Under the pieces are notes generated by a model. That model was not told the DNA's origin and searched no databases. It was given only the letters and a program-made list of their open reading frames with translations. This document shows, in pieces, positions 25,182-32,725 of a DNA stretch of 64,000 bases. Position 1 is the first letter of the stretch, and the number at the start of each line of letters is the position of its first letter. The stretch comes from Chthonomonas sp035294165 (lineage in GTDB: Bacteria; Armatimonadota; Chthonomonadetes; Chthonomonadales; Chthonomonadaceae). The DNA lies in NCBI RefSeq assembly GCF_035294165.1, contig NZ_DATGLN010000207.1:62001-126000 (forward strand), written 5' to 3'. Position numbers and translations under genes: made by a program.

Positions 25182-26459
25182 ATGGCACGATGTGAAAATA
25201 CAGCCCTTCGTACCTGCACGATAGATCATGAAGGCGAGAGCACACGTCAGGATGAGACTTGGTGGCGAACTGCTCTAGAGGGAAAAAGTGGGCTCTATGT
25301 TTTGCTGCTTCTCATGCTGGGGTTCACCATTCGGCTTGTGCCGGCCTACCTCATTTATGGCTCTTACGATGTGGGCGCATGGCGTACGGTAGTGATGTAT
25401 CAGGGTATGGGCAAGAACCCCTACCTTACCCACAAGCTGAATTGGCCGCCCTTATGGCCTACCCTGCTATTGTGGGCTGGCCGATTAGAGACGGTGTACC
25501 ACCTGCCCGACTACTTCGCCGTTAAGCTGCCGGCTATTATCTGTGATGTAGCCGTTGGGTTTGCTCTCTACTTCTACTTCTTTTTCAAAAATCCCGAACA
25601 GCCCCATTCGGCTTTTCGGCGAGCGCTATGGTACATTCTTAACCCTGTGGCCATCTTTACCTGTGCGGTACATGGACAATTTGATTGCATTCCCGCTTTG
25701 TTCACCTTGCTGGCCGTTATTGCATTTGAGCGCAGTTCTTCTGAAGGGCGCTTTCCGACCGTTGCTTCCCTATGGCTCTCTTTAGGGGTGCTTGCACGTA
25801 CGTGGCCAGGGGTGCTAGCGCCGCTTTTTTTGCCGAGGTTACGGGGGTGGTCGCGACGAATTTCGTTTCTTATAATTGTGCTGCTGCCATCGGCTCTTAG
25901 CCTCTGGATACTGTATCTGCAGGTACCGAATGTTATTCTGCACGATGTCGTGCACTATCGGGGGGATATTGGAGATTGGGGGTTGGCAAGCACGGCGAAT
26001 CTATTTCCCGGTTGGCCGTGGTGGCGCGCATTTAATGGCTGGATTATCCGTAAGTTGCTCTATTTAGGGTGGCTGCTGATCTATCTCGTCTTTTGGCGCA
26101 GGCGGGCGGATATGGGAAAATTGGCCTGTTTGGCAATTGCGAACTACTATGTTTTTACCCCGCATGCAGGGCAACAACATTTTGAATGGATCGTGCCCGT
26201 TGCCGCACTAGCCGACATCGGCTGGCTGCGTTTCTATACCGTTTTGGCTGGGGTGACTTTATTGCTATACTACTATCTCTGGCCGTTCAACGGCGAGCAT
26301 TTCGACTTTTTGAGTCATCAGCATACTCTTTCGTACTATCACAACTACCTTTCGGTGCATGCGCACTTCGGCACCGCCTTGTTGATGCTACCGCTTTGGG
26401 GATTTTGCGTAGTGTGGTATAGGGCGCTTTGGCGGCGCTGTCTTCTGGAAAGCATTTGA
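25182..26459 (+). CDS. Polytopic membrane glycosyltransferase-like protein (GT87/mannosyltransferase type)
   Basis: About 425 residues from ATG 25182; an upstream TTG at 25149 is weaker. Around ten transmembrane helices. After the first helix there is YLIYGSYDVGAWRTVVMYQGMGKNPYLTHKLNWPPLWP, in the position and style of the first-loop catalytic acid of GT-C glycosyltransferases. A later YILNPVAIFTCAVHGQFDCIPALFTLLAV matches the NP..i...g.hGQ.D motif of GT87/PIG-M-like mannosyltransferases. These use polyprenyl-phosphate sugars on the outer face of the membrane. The substrate is unknown. The leader is the structured region described at 24.9-25.1 kb. Confidence 0.72.
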   Translation: MARCENTALRTCTIDHEGESTRQDETWWRTALEGKSGLYVLLLLMLGFTIRLVPAYLIYGSYDVGAWRTVVMYQGMGKNPYLTHKLNWPPLWPTLLLWAGRLETVYHLPDYFAVKLPAIICDVAVGFALYFYFFFKNPEQPHSAFRRALWYILNPVAIFTCAVHGQFDCIPALFTLLAVIAFERSSSEGRFPTVASLWLSLGVLARTWPGVLAPLFLPRLRGWSRRISFLIIVLLPSALSLWILYLQVPNVILHDVVHYRGDIGDWGLASTANLFPGWPWWRAFNGWIIRKLLYLGWLLIYLVFWRRRADMGKLACLAIANYYVFTPHAGQQHFEWIVPVAALADIGWLRFYTVLAGVTLLLYYYLWPFNGEHFDFLSHQHTLSYYHNYLSVHAHFGTALLMLPLWGFCVVWYRALWRRCLLESI

Positions 26460-26520
26460 AAAATTCCCCGATTGGTGTTATTATGTGCAAAGAGGGAGAA
26501 GCAGGCCTCTTTACAGCGAG

Positions 26521-28428
26521 ATGAGCGATCTTTTTTGGGACTTATTCGAAGGGCAGGTTTTAGACGGGAAGTACCATCTTCGCCAACGAATAGGCGTTGG
26601 GGGATATGGCGCCGTTTTCTTAGCAGATGAGGTGGTGGCGGGCCGTGCTCTGCGCGAGGTTGTGGTGAAGCTCTTTCGGGTTGCGGAGGAGCAGAGAGAA
26701 CAACAGCTACGCGAGTTGCAGACCTCCACAACGCTTCATCATCCCAATCTCATTCGCTATTTCGCCCCCGGGCAGTTCACGTACTCTTTTCAAGATAAGA
26801 CGATCTCCATGCTCTATTTGGTGATGGAGCGCGCCGATGAAAGCCTAGAGCAACGGCTGAAGCGTGGTTTGCTGACGCCTGAGGAGGCTGAGACGCTGCT
26901 ACGACAGATGTGCGATGTTCTGCTCTACCTGCACGAACGTCCAGAACACTGGGTGCATCGGGATGTAAAACCGGCCAATATTTTATGGTGTGAGGGAAGG
27001 TGGAAACTTGCCGATTTAGGTTTGATGCGCGAGCTAGGGCCACGGAGGGATATGACCACGGCGACTACCGTGATGGGCACCCCGGCCTATGCACCGCCGG
27101 AGGCATTCCGTAACTATGTAACCCCGGCGTGGGACATTTGGTCGTTGGGCGTGGTGTTGGTGGAGGCGCTCACGGGGCATCTGCCTTTTGAAGGGAAAAG
27201 CATTGAGGAGAAAATCCATGCGGTTTTGCACTTACCGCCCTCTCATCTGCATCGGTTACCGGAGCCGTTTCAGACGATTGCGGAGGGCTGTTTGGAGAAG
27301 AACCCGCGCGATCGTTTAACTCCTCGAGGCATATTGGCGTTGCTTGATGCACCGCCAAAGCCGCCTCAAATGGAAGTGCGTTGGCGCACCCTGATAAAAG
27401 CAGCTGCCTTCGGAGGCGGAAGCCTGTTTTTGTTGCGGGGCCTCCTCTCGTTTTGGCTGCCGGGTGGGGCACGCTGGAGCCCGTTATTTCTCGTGCCGGA
27501 GCGAGCTTCGCTCTGGTACGATCCGGTAATAAGCAACTGGTCGCCTTCCTACTTCTATCCGTTCGTAGCTCCTTACACTGTATTGGGGGTGATTTTGGAT
27601 GTAGGGATTCTTTTGATTATCTACCGGATTTTAGGGATGTTTGGGAAAGCCCAATGGTTGCTATTTCCCATCTCCATGTTGGTGTCGCTGATCTGCATTT
27701 TGCTATGCATCGGCGGGTTAAGTTTTCTATTTCATGTGCCGCTGATTAACCCGTATGGTTCCGTATCATGGATTGTGTTGGTTCAGCAGGCCACTCTATT
27801 AGGTTTGCGCTATTTAGCGCTTGGGGCGGCGTTCTCGGCGCTACTTTTTGTTTCTCTTGGCGATACGGTGGCGAGCGCGTTCTGCTTTCTTGGCCTAGAT
27901 GTGCCTGCTTTGGCATGGGGGGTGATCGGGGCGATTGGGGGGGCTATAGTGGGCGGATTTCGCAAAGGCGTTTTGCCGGAGATGGGAGAGTTGCGGCGTT
28001 GGTGGCGTATTGGGACGGCAGGTATTTTAGCCTTAATTGCCTTAGTAGCATTAATGGCTCAGAAAACAGTTTTTTCCAACCCAACTTTTGTGCAGAGATG
28101 GGTGTGGACGAAGGAAGGATCGGGAGTTTCGGTAACATTGGCTGGCCGTTGGCAGGGAGTTATCGGCGGGCAACGGGTAAAGATGAGACTTGATGCATTG
28201 AGCGCGAACCGTTTTGTGGGGCGGTTAGAGGGGCTTTCTGGGCAAGGTATGGCTCGGGTGGAGGGACGATTGAACGGCAGTGTCGTGATATTGAAGATCG
28301 TTCCTCCATCCGGTAGCGGGCCTGCGCGTCAGGTGGAGGGATATATTGACTTCTCAGGCAAGACGATGCAGGGTTGGGAGCGGGATCGCCGAGGCCGGCG
28401 CCTAATGTGGCGATTGAATAGACTTTAG
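26521..28428 (+). CDS. Membrane Ser/Thr protein kinase (PknB-like)
   Basis: About 635 residues from ATG 26521 (MSDLFWDLFEGQVLDGKYHL). The kinase domain (about 15-275) has the glycine loop IGVGGYGAVF, the ATP Lys in VVVKLF, catalytic loop HRDVKPANILW, DLG in place of DFG, and the APE-like motif GTPAYAPPEAF. After it come about six to seven hydrophobic helices (about 305-515) rather than PASTA repeats, and then an 85-residue soluble C-terminal domain (GVSVTLAGRWQGVIGGQRVKMRLDAL) that looks like a small beta-barrel. The kinase faces the cytoplasm; the C-terminal domain may be external. No partner phosphatase is nearby. Confidence 0.88.
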   Translation: MSDLFWDLFEGQVLDGKYHLRQRIGVGGYGAVFLADEVVAGRALREVVVKLFRVAEEQREQQLRELQTSTTLHHPNLIRYFAPGQFTYSFQDKTISMLYLVMERADESLEQRLKRGLLTPEEAETLLRQMCDVLLYLHERPEHWVHRDVKPANILWCEGRWKLADLGLMRELGPRRDMTTATTVMGTPAYAPPEAFRNYVTPAWDIWSLGVVLVEALTGHLPFEGKSIEEKIHAVLHLPPSHLHRLPEPFQTIAEGCLEKNPRDRLTPRGILALLDAPPKPPQMEVRWRTLIKAAAFGGGSLFLLRGLLSFWLPGGARWSPLFLVPERASLWYDPVISNWSPSYFYPFVAPYTVLGVILDVGILLIIYRILGMFGKAQWLLFPISMLVSLICILLCIGGLSFLFHVPLINPYGSVSWIVLVQQATLLGLRYLALGAAFSALLFVSLGDTVASAFCFLGLDVPALAWGVIGAIGGAIVGGFRKGVLPEMGELRRWWRIGTAGILALIALVALMAQKTVFSNPTFVQRWVWTKEGSGVSVTLAGRWQGVIGGQRVKMRLDALSANRFVGRLEGLSGQGMARVEGRLNGSVVILKIVPPSGSGPARQVEGYIDFSGKTMQGWERDRRGRRLMWRLNRL

Positions 28429-28509
28429 AGCGGTACCACGGTACAGTTCATCCTTCAAAGGAAGTCCAGGACGAGCTTTTAGTCTACTCCTCTGACAGTG
28501 TATGTGAGC

Positions 28510-28800
28510 CTAGTGCGTTGGTTGTAGCTTTGGGAATGTGATGAGTGCTTCCTCATCCAGTTCTGCTAGCTGAAGCGTTGCAGTCCAAAGTTGACAGTAG
28601 ACGTTTTCTGAAATCCGTGTAAAGCCGTGAGCTAAGATAGACTCGTTGCGAGCTGTTAATGGCGATTCGACTCCGTCGAGATTTAGTCTTTTGAACTTTG
28701 CTCCCAACTCGTCCTCAAGGACATCTAGAAGGGCATATATATCTTGGAGACCAAGCATGACTTTGCCATCCCTGGCTCGATTGGCCCATTCTGAGCGCAA
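28510..28800 (-). pseudogene. HEPN-like C-terminal part of the CARF protein, out of frame
   Basis: 96 codons from the first Met; the frame is open upstream of it to about 28833. It starts SEWANRARDGKVMLGLQDIYALLDVLEDELG and contains R51-N-x5-H58 in TARNESILAHGF. That is the R-x(4-6)-H signature of HEPN ribonuclease domains, with the usual Asn after Arg. This is what is expected at the C-terminus of TIGR02710-type CARF proteins, directly after the segment DDAVARLYRAVEALAQLALKERH with which the upstream gene ends. The two pieces are offset by one base. Adding one base in the A4 run (28830-28833) or C4 run (28821-28824) restores a single 432-residue protein. No ribosome site precedes the first Met of this piece. 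Confidence 0.75.
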
Positions 28801-28817
28801 GGGTTCTGGAATGCTGC

Positions 28818-29807
28818 TCAGGGGACGGCTTTTGTATTAGGGATTTGGTGGCGCTCTTTCAGTGCTAGTTGGGCAAGGGCTTCGACGGCGCGATAGAGTC
28901 GAGCGACGGCGTCATCAAGCCTGCCTTCCTCTTTTCGGCGTTGGGCATTCGCTAGGAGGTCTTTGATGTGCTGTTGACTTGGTACAGGATCACGTGTCAA
29001 CTGTTGAAGTATTTGGTTATGTGAATCGAATAGACGCTCTAGGGTATTTGATCTCAGGGTGGGTAGTGCGGCTGCCAGATCGTTTATGGCCTTCATGGCC
29101 TCTTGAAGCTTGTCGAAGGCTTGCTTATGGTCGAAGCGATCCCATGCGTCGTATACCTCGGCTAATTGACAGAGGGCATTCAACTCTCGTTTTAGAGATG
29201 GAGAAGATGTGTTCTTCCGCGCGACTTCAGCTACTTCTGCCGCAGCAGCAAATGCTTGTTGATCAAAGAGCACAGCGAAGCGTTCTATTGTCTGAAACCC
29301 GAGAGCATCCCATGGATTGCTGGTGTGAAGCACTTGTTCCTTGCCGGATACAACAAGGCCAACACCATCGCTTGTCCGTTCTTGCCCGCCCACATAGGAG
29401 AAGATACAACGCCAGTCGCGAGCTTGTAGAGCTAGTGCGGCTGCCATGCATTTCGTGCCTCCTGTGAAGTCTACGACGACCTGATACCGACCACCACGCT
29501 CCAGCCAGCCTTTGACTAGTGGGGTAAGATCGCGGAGTTCTTTTACGCAGCTGGCGAAATCTTGCCCATCGGTAAGTACTATAGTATCGTATTGTCCTGG
29601 ACTGATCCTCAAATCATTCTGCTCAGCGAGGGATATGATTCCGCTAATGTATTTCTCTGTCTCAGCGGACGGAACGAACACTACTTTTTCTGGTTTCCAG
29701 TGCTTTAGCGAGGCGACAATCGGCTCGGGGCTGCCTCCAATAGTGCAGATAAGAAGATTATATTTGCCCACGGTATCGCTTGATGTTTCATTGGGATGGC
29801 CTGCCAT
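28818..29807 (-). CDS. CRISPR-associated CARF protein (TIGR02710-like), truncated by frameshift
   Basis: 329 residues as read. The N-terminal Rossmann-type CARF domain begins YNLLICTIGGSPEPIVASL and carries the ligand-loop motif VVDFTGGTKCMAAALALQA (about 110-128), the hallmark of this family. A helical linker follows (about 165-290), then DDAVARLYRAVEALAQLALKERH, after which the frame runs into a stop within 8 codons. CARF domains bind cyclic oligoadenylate made by type III CRISPR systems and switch on an effector, here a HEPN RNase domain encoded in the next frame (28510-28800). No cas genes or repeat array are nearby. As sequenced the product lacks its HEPN effector. Confidence 0.82.
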   Translation of the reverse strand: MAGHPNETSSDTVGKYNLLICTIGGSPEPIVASLKHWKPEKVVFVPSAETEKYISGIISLAEQNDLRISPGQYDTIVLTDGQDFASCVKELRDLTPLVKGWLERGGRYQVVVDFTGGTKCMAAALALQARDWRCIFSYVGGQERTSDGVGLVVSGKEQVLHTSNPWDALGFQTIERFAVLFDQQAFAAAAEVAEVARKNTSSPSLKRELNALCQLAEVYDAWDRFDHKQAFDKLQEAMKAINDLAAALPTLRSNTLERLFDSHNQILQQLTRDPVPSQQHIKDLLANAQRRKEEGRLDDAVARLYRAVEALAQLALKERHQIPNTKAVP

Positions 29808-29983
29808 AGGAATCCACCTGCATTTGCGCTATTTATCTATTCTGATTTATTTTAGCATGGAAAGATGCCATTATGAACGGCTACCATAATGGTATAAGTA
29901 CAGTTACCAAATAGATGAATATTGGCATGTTAAGCAAGGGGGTTATGTAGGCTTGTATCACCGTCCGGGTTTGAAGCCGGGAT

Positions 29984-30895
29984 TCAAGAAAGATAGGCTT
30001 TCGCACAGCGTTTTTGGGCGATGAGTAGCAAAAGGAGGGTTAGGCCAAGAAAAACGAGCATCTGGTAGGGCCAGTGAGGGTATTGAAACGGATAGTCCGG
30101 TGCGATGGTATGGTCGTAAACCCATTGGGTACGCAGGAGATCGAATTTGATGGGGGTAGTAACCGCCACCACGGGGTTTATGAAGAGCAATGCGACGATG
30201 GAAGATGTGGGGTTTTGCATAGTGTTTAGGATGGGATTGAACAGAAAAAGATCGATGATGAGAAGAAAAAAGAGCACATAGCCTATAATGAGGCCGCGGG
30301 TTGTGGAACGCCCCGGCGATGATTTTCCTGACCCAAGACACCCAATGGCGGCGAATAGGAGCAGGGTAGAAAGGAGCACCAGGTGGGCCTTGAGGAGGCT
30401 AAGCATGTGAACATCGGGTAGCGGATGGAGTGCATTCTGAAGATAGCTCCAGAACAGGAGGCTGCAAAGCCAGCAGAGGATAGGAACACGAAGGCGGGCG
30501 AAGAGACGACCTGTAAGAAGTTCAAACGGGGTAAGACCGGTGAGCAGCGCAGCTTTAAAATCGGAGGTCTCGACGGCGGCTGGTTGAGCATAAGCGCCTA
30601 AAGTGGCCCCGGATAAGGGAAGAAGCACGGCCGCGGCGACAAAGGCCGCAGAAGCCCATTGTTGTAACCAACGTCCCCAACGATCTCCTGTGCTGCTAGT
30701 ATGCTGCCACGGAGTTTCTAGCCATATTTTTTGAAGTCCTAACGCGATGAGAAGAAACAGACCAAAGATCAGCACGGCCGTGCCTGCTTCCCACCACCAG
30801 GCACGGCCGCGCCATTGACGCCTTGCAACGGCTATGAGAGCCTGGAGGCGAGGAGGTCTAAGGCTTCTTATCCGGATGGGTCTGGTCAGGGACAT
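29984..30895 (-). CDS. ABC-2-type permease-like membrane protein
   Basis: 303 residues, Arg-rich N-terminus (28 residues), then about six hydrophobic helices. The segment ETSDFKAALLTGLTPFELLTGRLFARL between helices resembles the amphipathic coupling region of ABC-2 permeases (E..s....ll.tpls..ell.gkl). No ABC ATPase is adjacent, so any partner is elsewhere. It overlaps the YdjY-like gene by 38 bases and closes the four-gene envelope operon. Between this gene and the CARF gene (29808-29983) nothing else is seen except an AT-rich stretch that could hold the CARF promoter. Confidence 0.6.
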   Translation of the reverse strand: MSLTRPIRIRSLRPPRLQALIAVARRQWRGRAWWWEAGTAVLIFGLFLLIALGLQKIWLETPWQHTSSTGDRWGRWLQQWASAAFVAAAVLLPLSGATLGAYAQPAAVETSDFKAALLTGLTPFELLTGRLFARLRVPILCWLCSLLFWSYLQNALHPLPDVHMLSLLKAHLVLLSTLLLFAAIGCLGSGKSSPGRSTTRGLIIGYVLFFLLIIDLFLFNPILNTMQNPTSSIVALLFINPVVAVTTPIKFDLLRTQWVYDHTIAPDYPFQYPHWPYQMLVFLGLTLLLLLIAQKRCAKAYLS

Positions 30896-31607
30896 GGATC
30901 GCTTTGAAAATGACTCGCACGGAAGTGCCTCTGCGTGGGGTTTTGGCAGGATTGACCATCCAGTCGTTTTGGATCTCGTGCATGGGGTTATCTAAAATAG
31001 CGGCAGGGTCGTGCCAAACTGCTACGAGCGAACCACAGAGATCGGCCTCAAAGCCCTCAGGCAAAATGCGCGACCCTGTGAAGACCCAAGGATGATGCGG
31101 CATCGGGCTGTTGTTAGAACCTTTCATGAGGAAGTCTTCCGCACGGGCTTCATGTTCTTTGCCATTGCGGTCTTCCCAACGCACAAGGATATCCACCGGA
31201 TCACCCTGGGGTGATGTGGGGTCGCCTTGATATTGCAGCACGTTTTTCGGTTCGAGACCTAGCAGTAGAAGCCCCACTTGAAGGTAGAGTGGTCTGACGT
31301 CGAGCCGAAGGAGGCTTTCGTATGTCTTTCCCATAGGGGTGACGGCGAGATATTCCACATCGCCCGAATCCATGTTGATCTCACCGGGGCACGTTAAGGT
31401 GTGTGCTTTCATATCAATAAGCAGGGTGCCAAGGCGGTAGAGGTTATCCGTGATCTTTTCAATAGGAGATGCTTTGGTAGAGGAGACCTTCGCTGGCGAC
31501 GGATTCGGTGGTGGAGGTGAGTCTAGAACGGCCCTAAGACAGGCTGAAGGGCTAGAGAGGGTTGCAGCGATCAGACCAATGTTGAATAGCTTGAAGAACC
31601 TCATCAC
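30858..31607 (-). CDS. Secreted YdjY-domain protein
   Basis: 249 residues. A signal sequence (NIGLIAATLSSPSACLRAV), possibly a lipobox at SAC, is followed by a Pro/Ser/Lys-rich linker. Residues about 55-225 fit the YdjY domain: CPGEINMDSGDVEYLAVTPMGKTYESLLRLDVRPLYLQVGLLLLGL, then WEDRNGKEHEARAEDFL and HPWVFTGSRI. The domain recurs next to DUF4175/cyclase-like genes in planctomycetes and relatives but has no assigned activity. It starts 8 bases after the cyclase-like gene, so it is part of the operon. Confidence 0.75.
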   Translation of the reverse strand: MMRFFKLFNIGLIAATLSSPSACLRAVLDSPPPPNPSPAKVSSTKASPIEKITDNLYRLGTLLIDMKAHTLTCPGEINMDSGDVEYLAVTPMGKTYESLLRLDVRPLYLQVGLLLLGLEPKNVLQYQGDPTSPQGDPVDILVRWEDRNGKEHEARAEDFLMKGSNNSPMPHHPWVFTGSRILPEGFEADLCGSLVAVWHDPAAILDNPMHEIQNDWMVNPAKTPRRGTSVRVIFKAIHVPDQTHPDKKP

Positions 31608-31615
31608 CGTTCGAC

Positions 31616-32725
31616 CTACTTTTGGTATATCGGCAATAAGCCGGCCGGTACCTGAAGTACAAGAATGGACATTGCGGTGGCATAAACACCGCCTGCATCG
31701 GAGCCAAAGGGGGTATCTTCCCAGCTTCCGTTTGCGTTTTGGGTGCGGACGAGTTCATCGCGAATGGCGGGGTACCAGGTGCGCCAAAGCGTTCCGCCCT
31801 CTTGGTAGGCCGCTTGGGTGACATAGTAGATGGCATAGTGGAAGTGTTCTCGATAGAGCCAGAAGTTGCGTGCATCGAGGGGATGTTCGGCCAGATAACG
31901 AAGGCCATTTTGACATTCTGGAGTGTTGCTGAGATGAGAGAGATAGAGGGCAAGCACACCGGCACCGGTTCGAGCAACGTTCGATTGATTTTGACCGATT
32001 TGGTAGCTGAAGCCACCATCTGGGTTGGCGGCACGGCGAATATAGCCGATAGCGCGATTGAGGGTCTCTTGGGAGACGGCGAGGCCGGCATTTTGGCAGG
32101 CCTTAAGAGCCATAAACTCGACGATCGTGACAGACAGGTCGGCATCGCCTGGACGAGGCATATAGCGCCAGCCTCCATCGAGCCAGGGTTGGCCGTTTTG
32201 GTTTTGCGTATCTTCCAGGAGGCGAATGGCAGCTTCCAGTTTCGGTTTAAGGCCGCGCAGGCGGGTCATACCATAGACTTCGGCGAGAGCAAGTAGAGCA
32301 AATCCGTGTCCATACATGGGAGGTCCCCCATTGGCGCTACGAATGAGGCCGGGTGGGGCGAACTGTCCGCTCATTTGAACCTGTTTGGCAAGCCAATCCA
32401 CGGCTAGATCGAGATTGGTGCCGTAGGGGCCGCGGCCGGGTTGATAACCTGCGGAAAGGAAGGCAAGAAGGCAAAGGCCGGTAATGGCCACATCCTCAGG
32501 GTAGCCTCCACTCGCCCAATGGCCGTCGGGCATCTGCTGGGCAGCCAAGTATTTAAGGCCACGTTCCACGGCGCGCTCCGATTGCGGCGTGCCAAGGTAG
32601 AGACGCGCTTCGACATCCCAAGGCGATACCGGACGTCTTGTTCGTTGTTGGCCGGCGAATGCAGGCGCCGTTGTTAGCAAGAGCGGTACGGCAACTAAGA
32701 GCGCACTCCATAAGTGGCGCTTCAT
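31616..32725 (-). CDS. Secreted terpenoid-cyclase-fold (prenyltransferase/squalene oxidase) repeat protein
   Basis: 369 residues with a signal peptide ending near AFAGQQ. The mature part is an alpha/alpha toroid with repeated units of about 50 residues marked by A..G.W..GG / NANGSW / NPDGGFSY. The conserved Asp-rich catalytic motif of squalene-hopene cyclases (DXDD) is not seen. Such secreted repeat proteins are therefore more likely protein- or glycan-binding than terpene cyclases. The start overlaps the DUF4175 stop by 4 bases (ATGA), so translation should be coupled. Confidence 0.82.
   Translation of the reverse strand: MKRHLWSALLVAVPLLLTTAPAFAGQQRTRRPVSPWDVEARLYLGTPQSERAVERGLKYLAAQQMPDGHWASGGYPEDVAITGLCLLAFLSAGYQPGRGPYGTNLDLAVDWLAKQVQMSGQFAPPGLIRSANGGPPMYGHGFALLALAEVYGMTRLRGLKPKLEAAIRLLEDTQNQNGQPWLDGGWRYMPRPGDADLSVTIVEFMALKACQNAGLAVSQETLNRAIGYIRRAANPDGGFSYQIGQNQSNVARTGAGVLALYLSHLSNTPECQNGLRYLAEHPLDARNFWLYREHFHYAIYYVTQAAYQEGGTLWRTWYPAIRDELVRTQNANGSWEDTPFGSDAGGVYATAMSILVLQVPAGLLPIYQK

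Noticed and set aside
31616..32725. Squalene-hopene cyclase
   Set aside because: Toroid repeats are present, but the protein is half length, secreted and lacks the DXDD catalytic motif.
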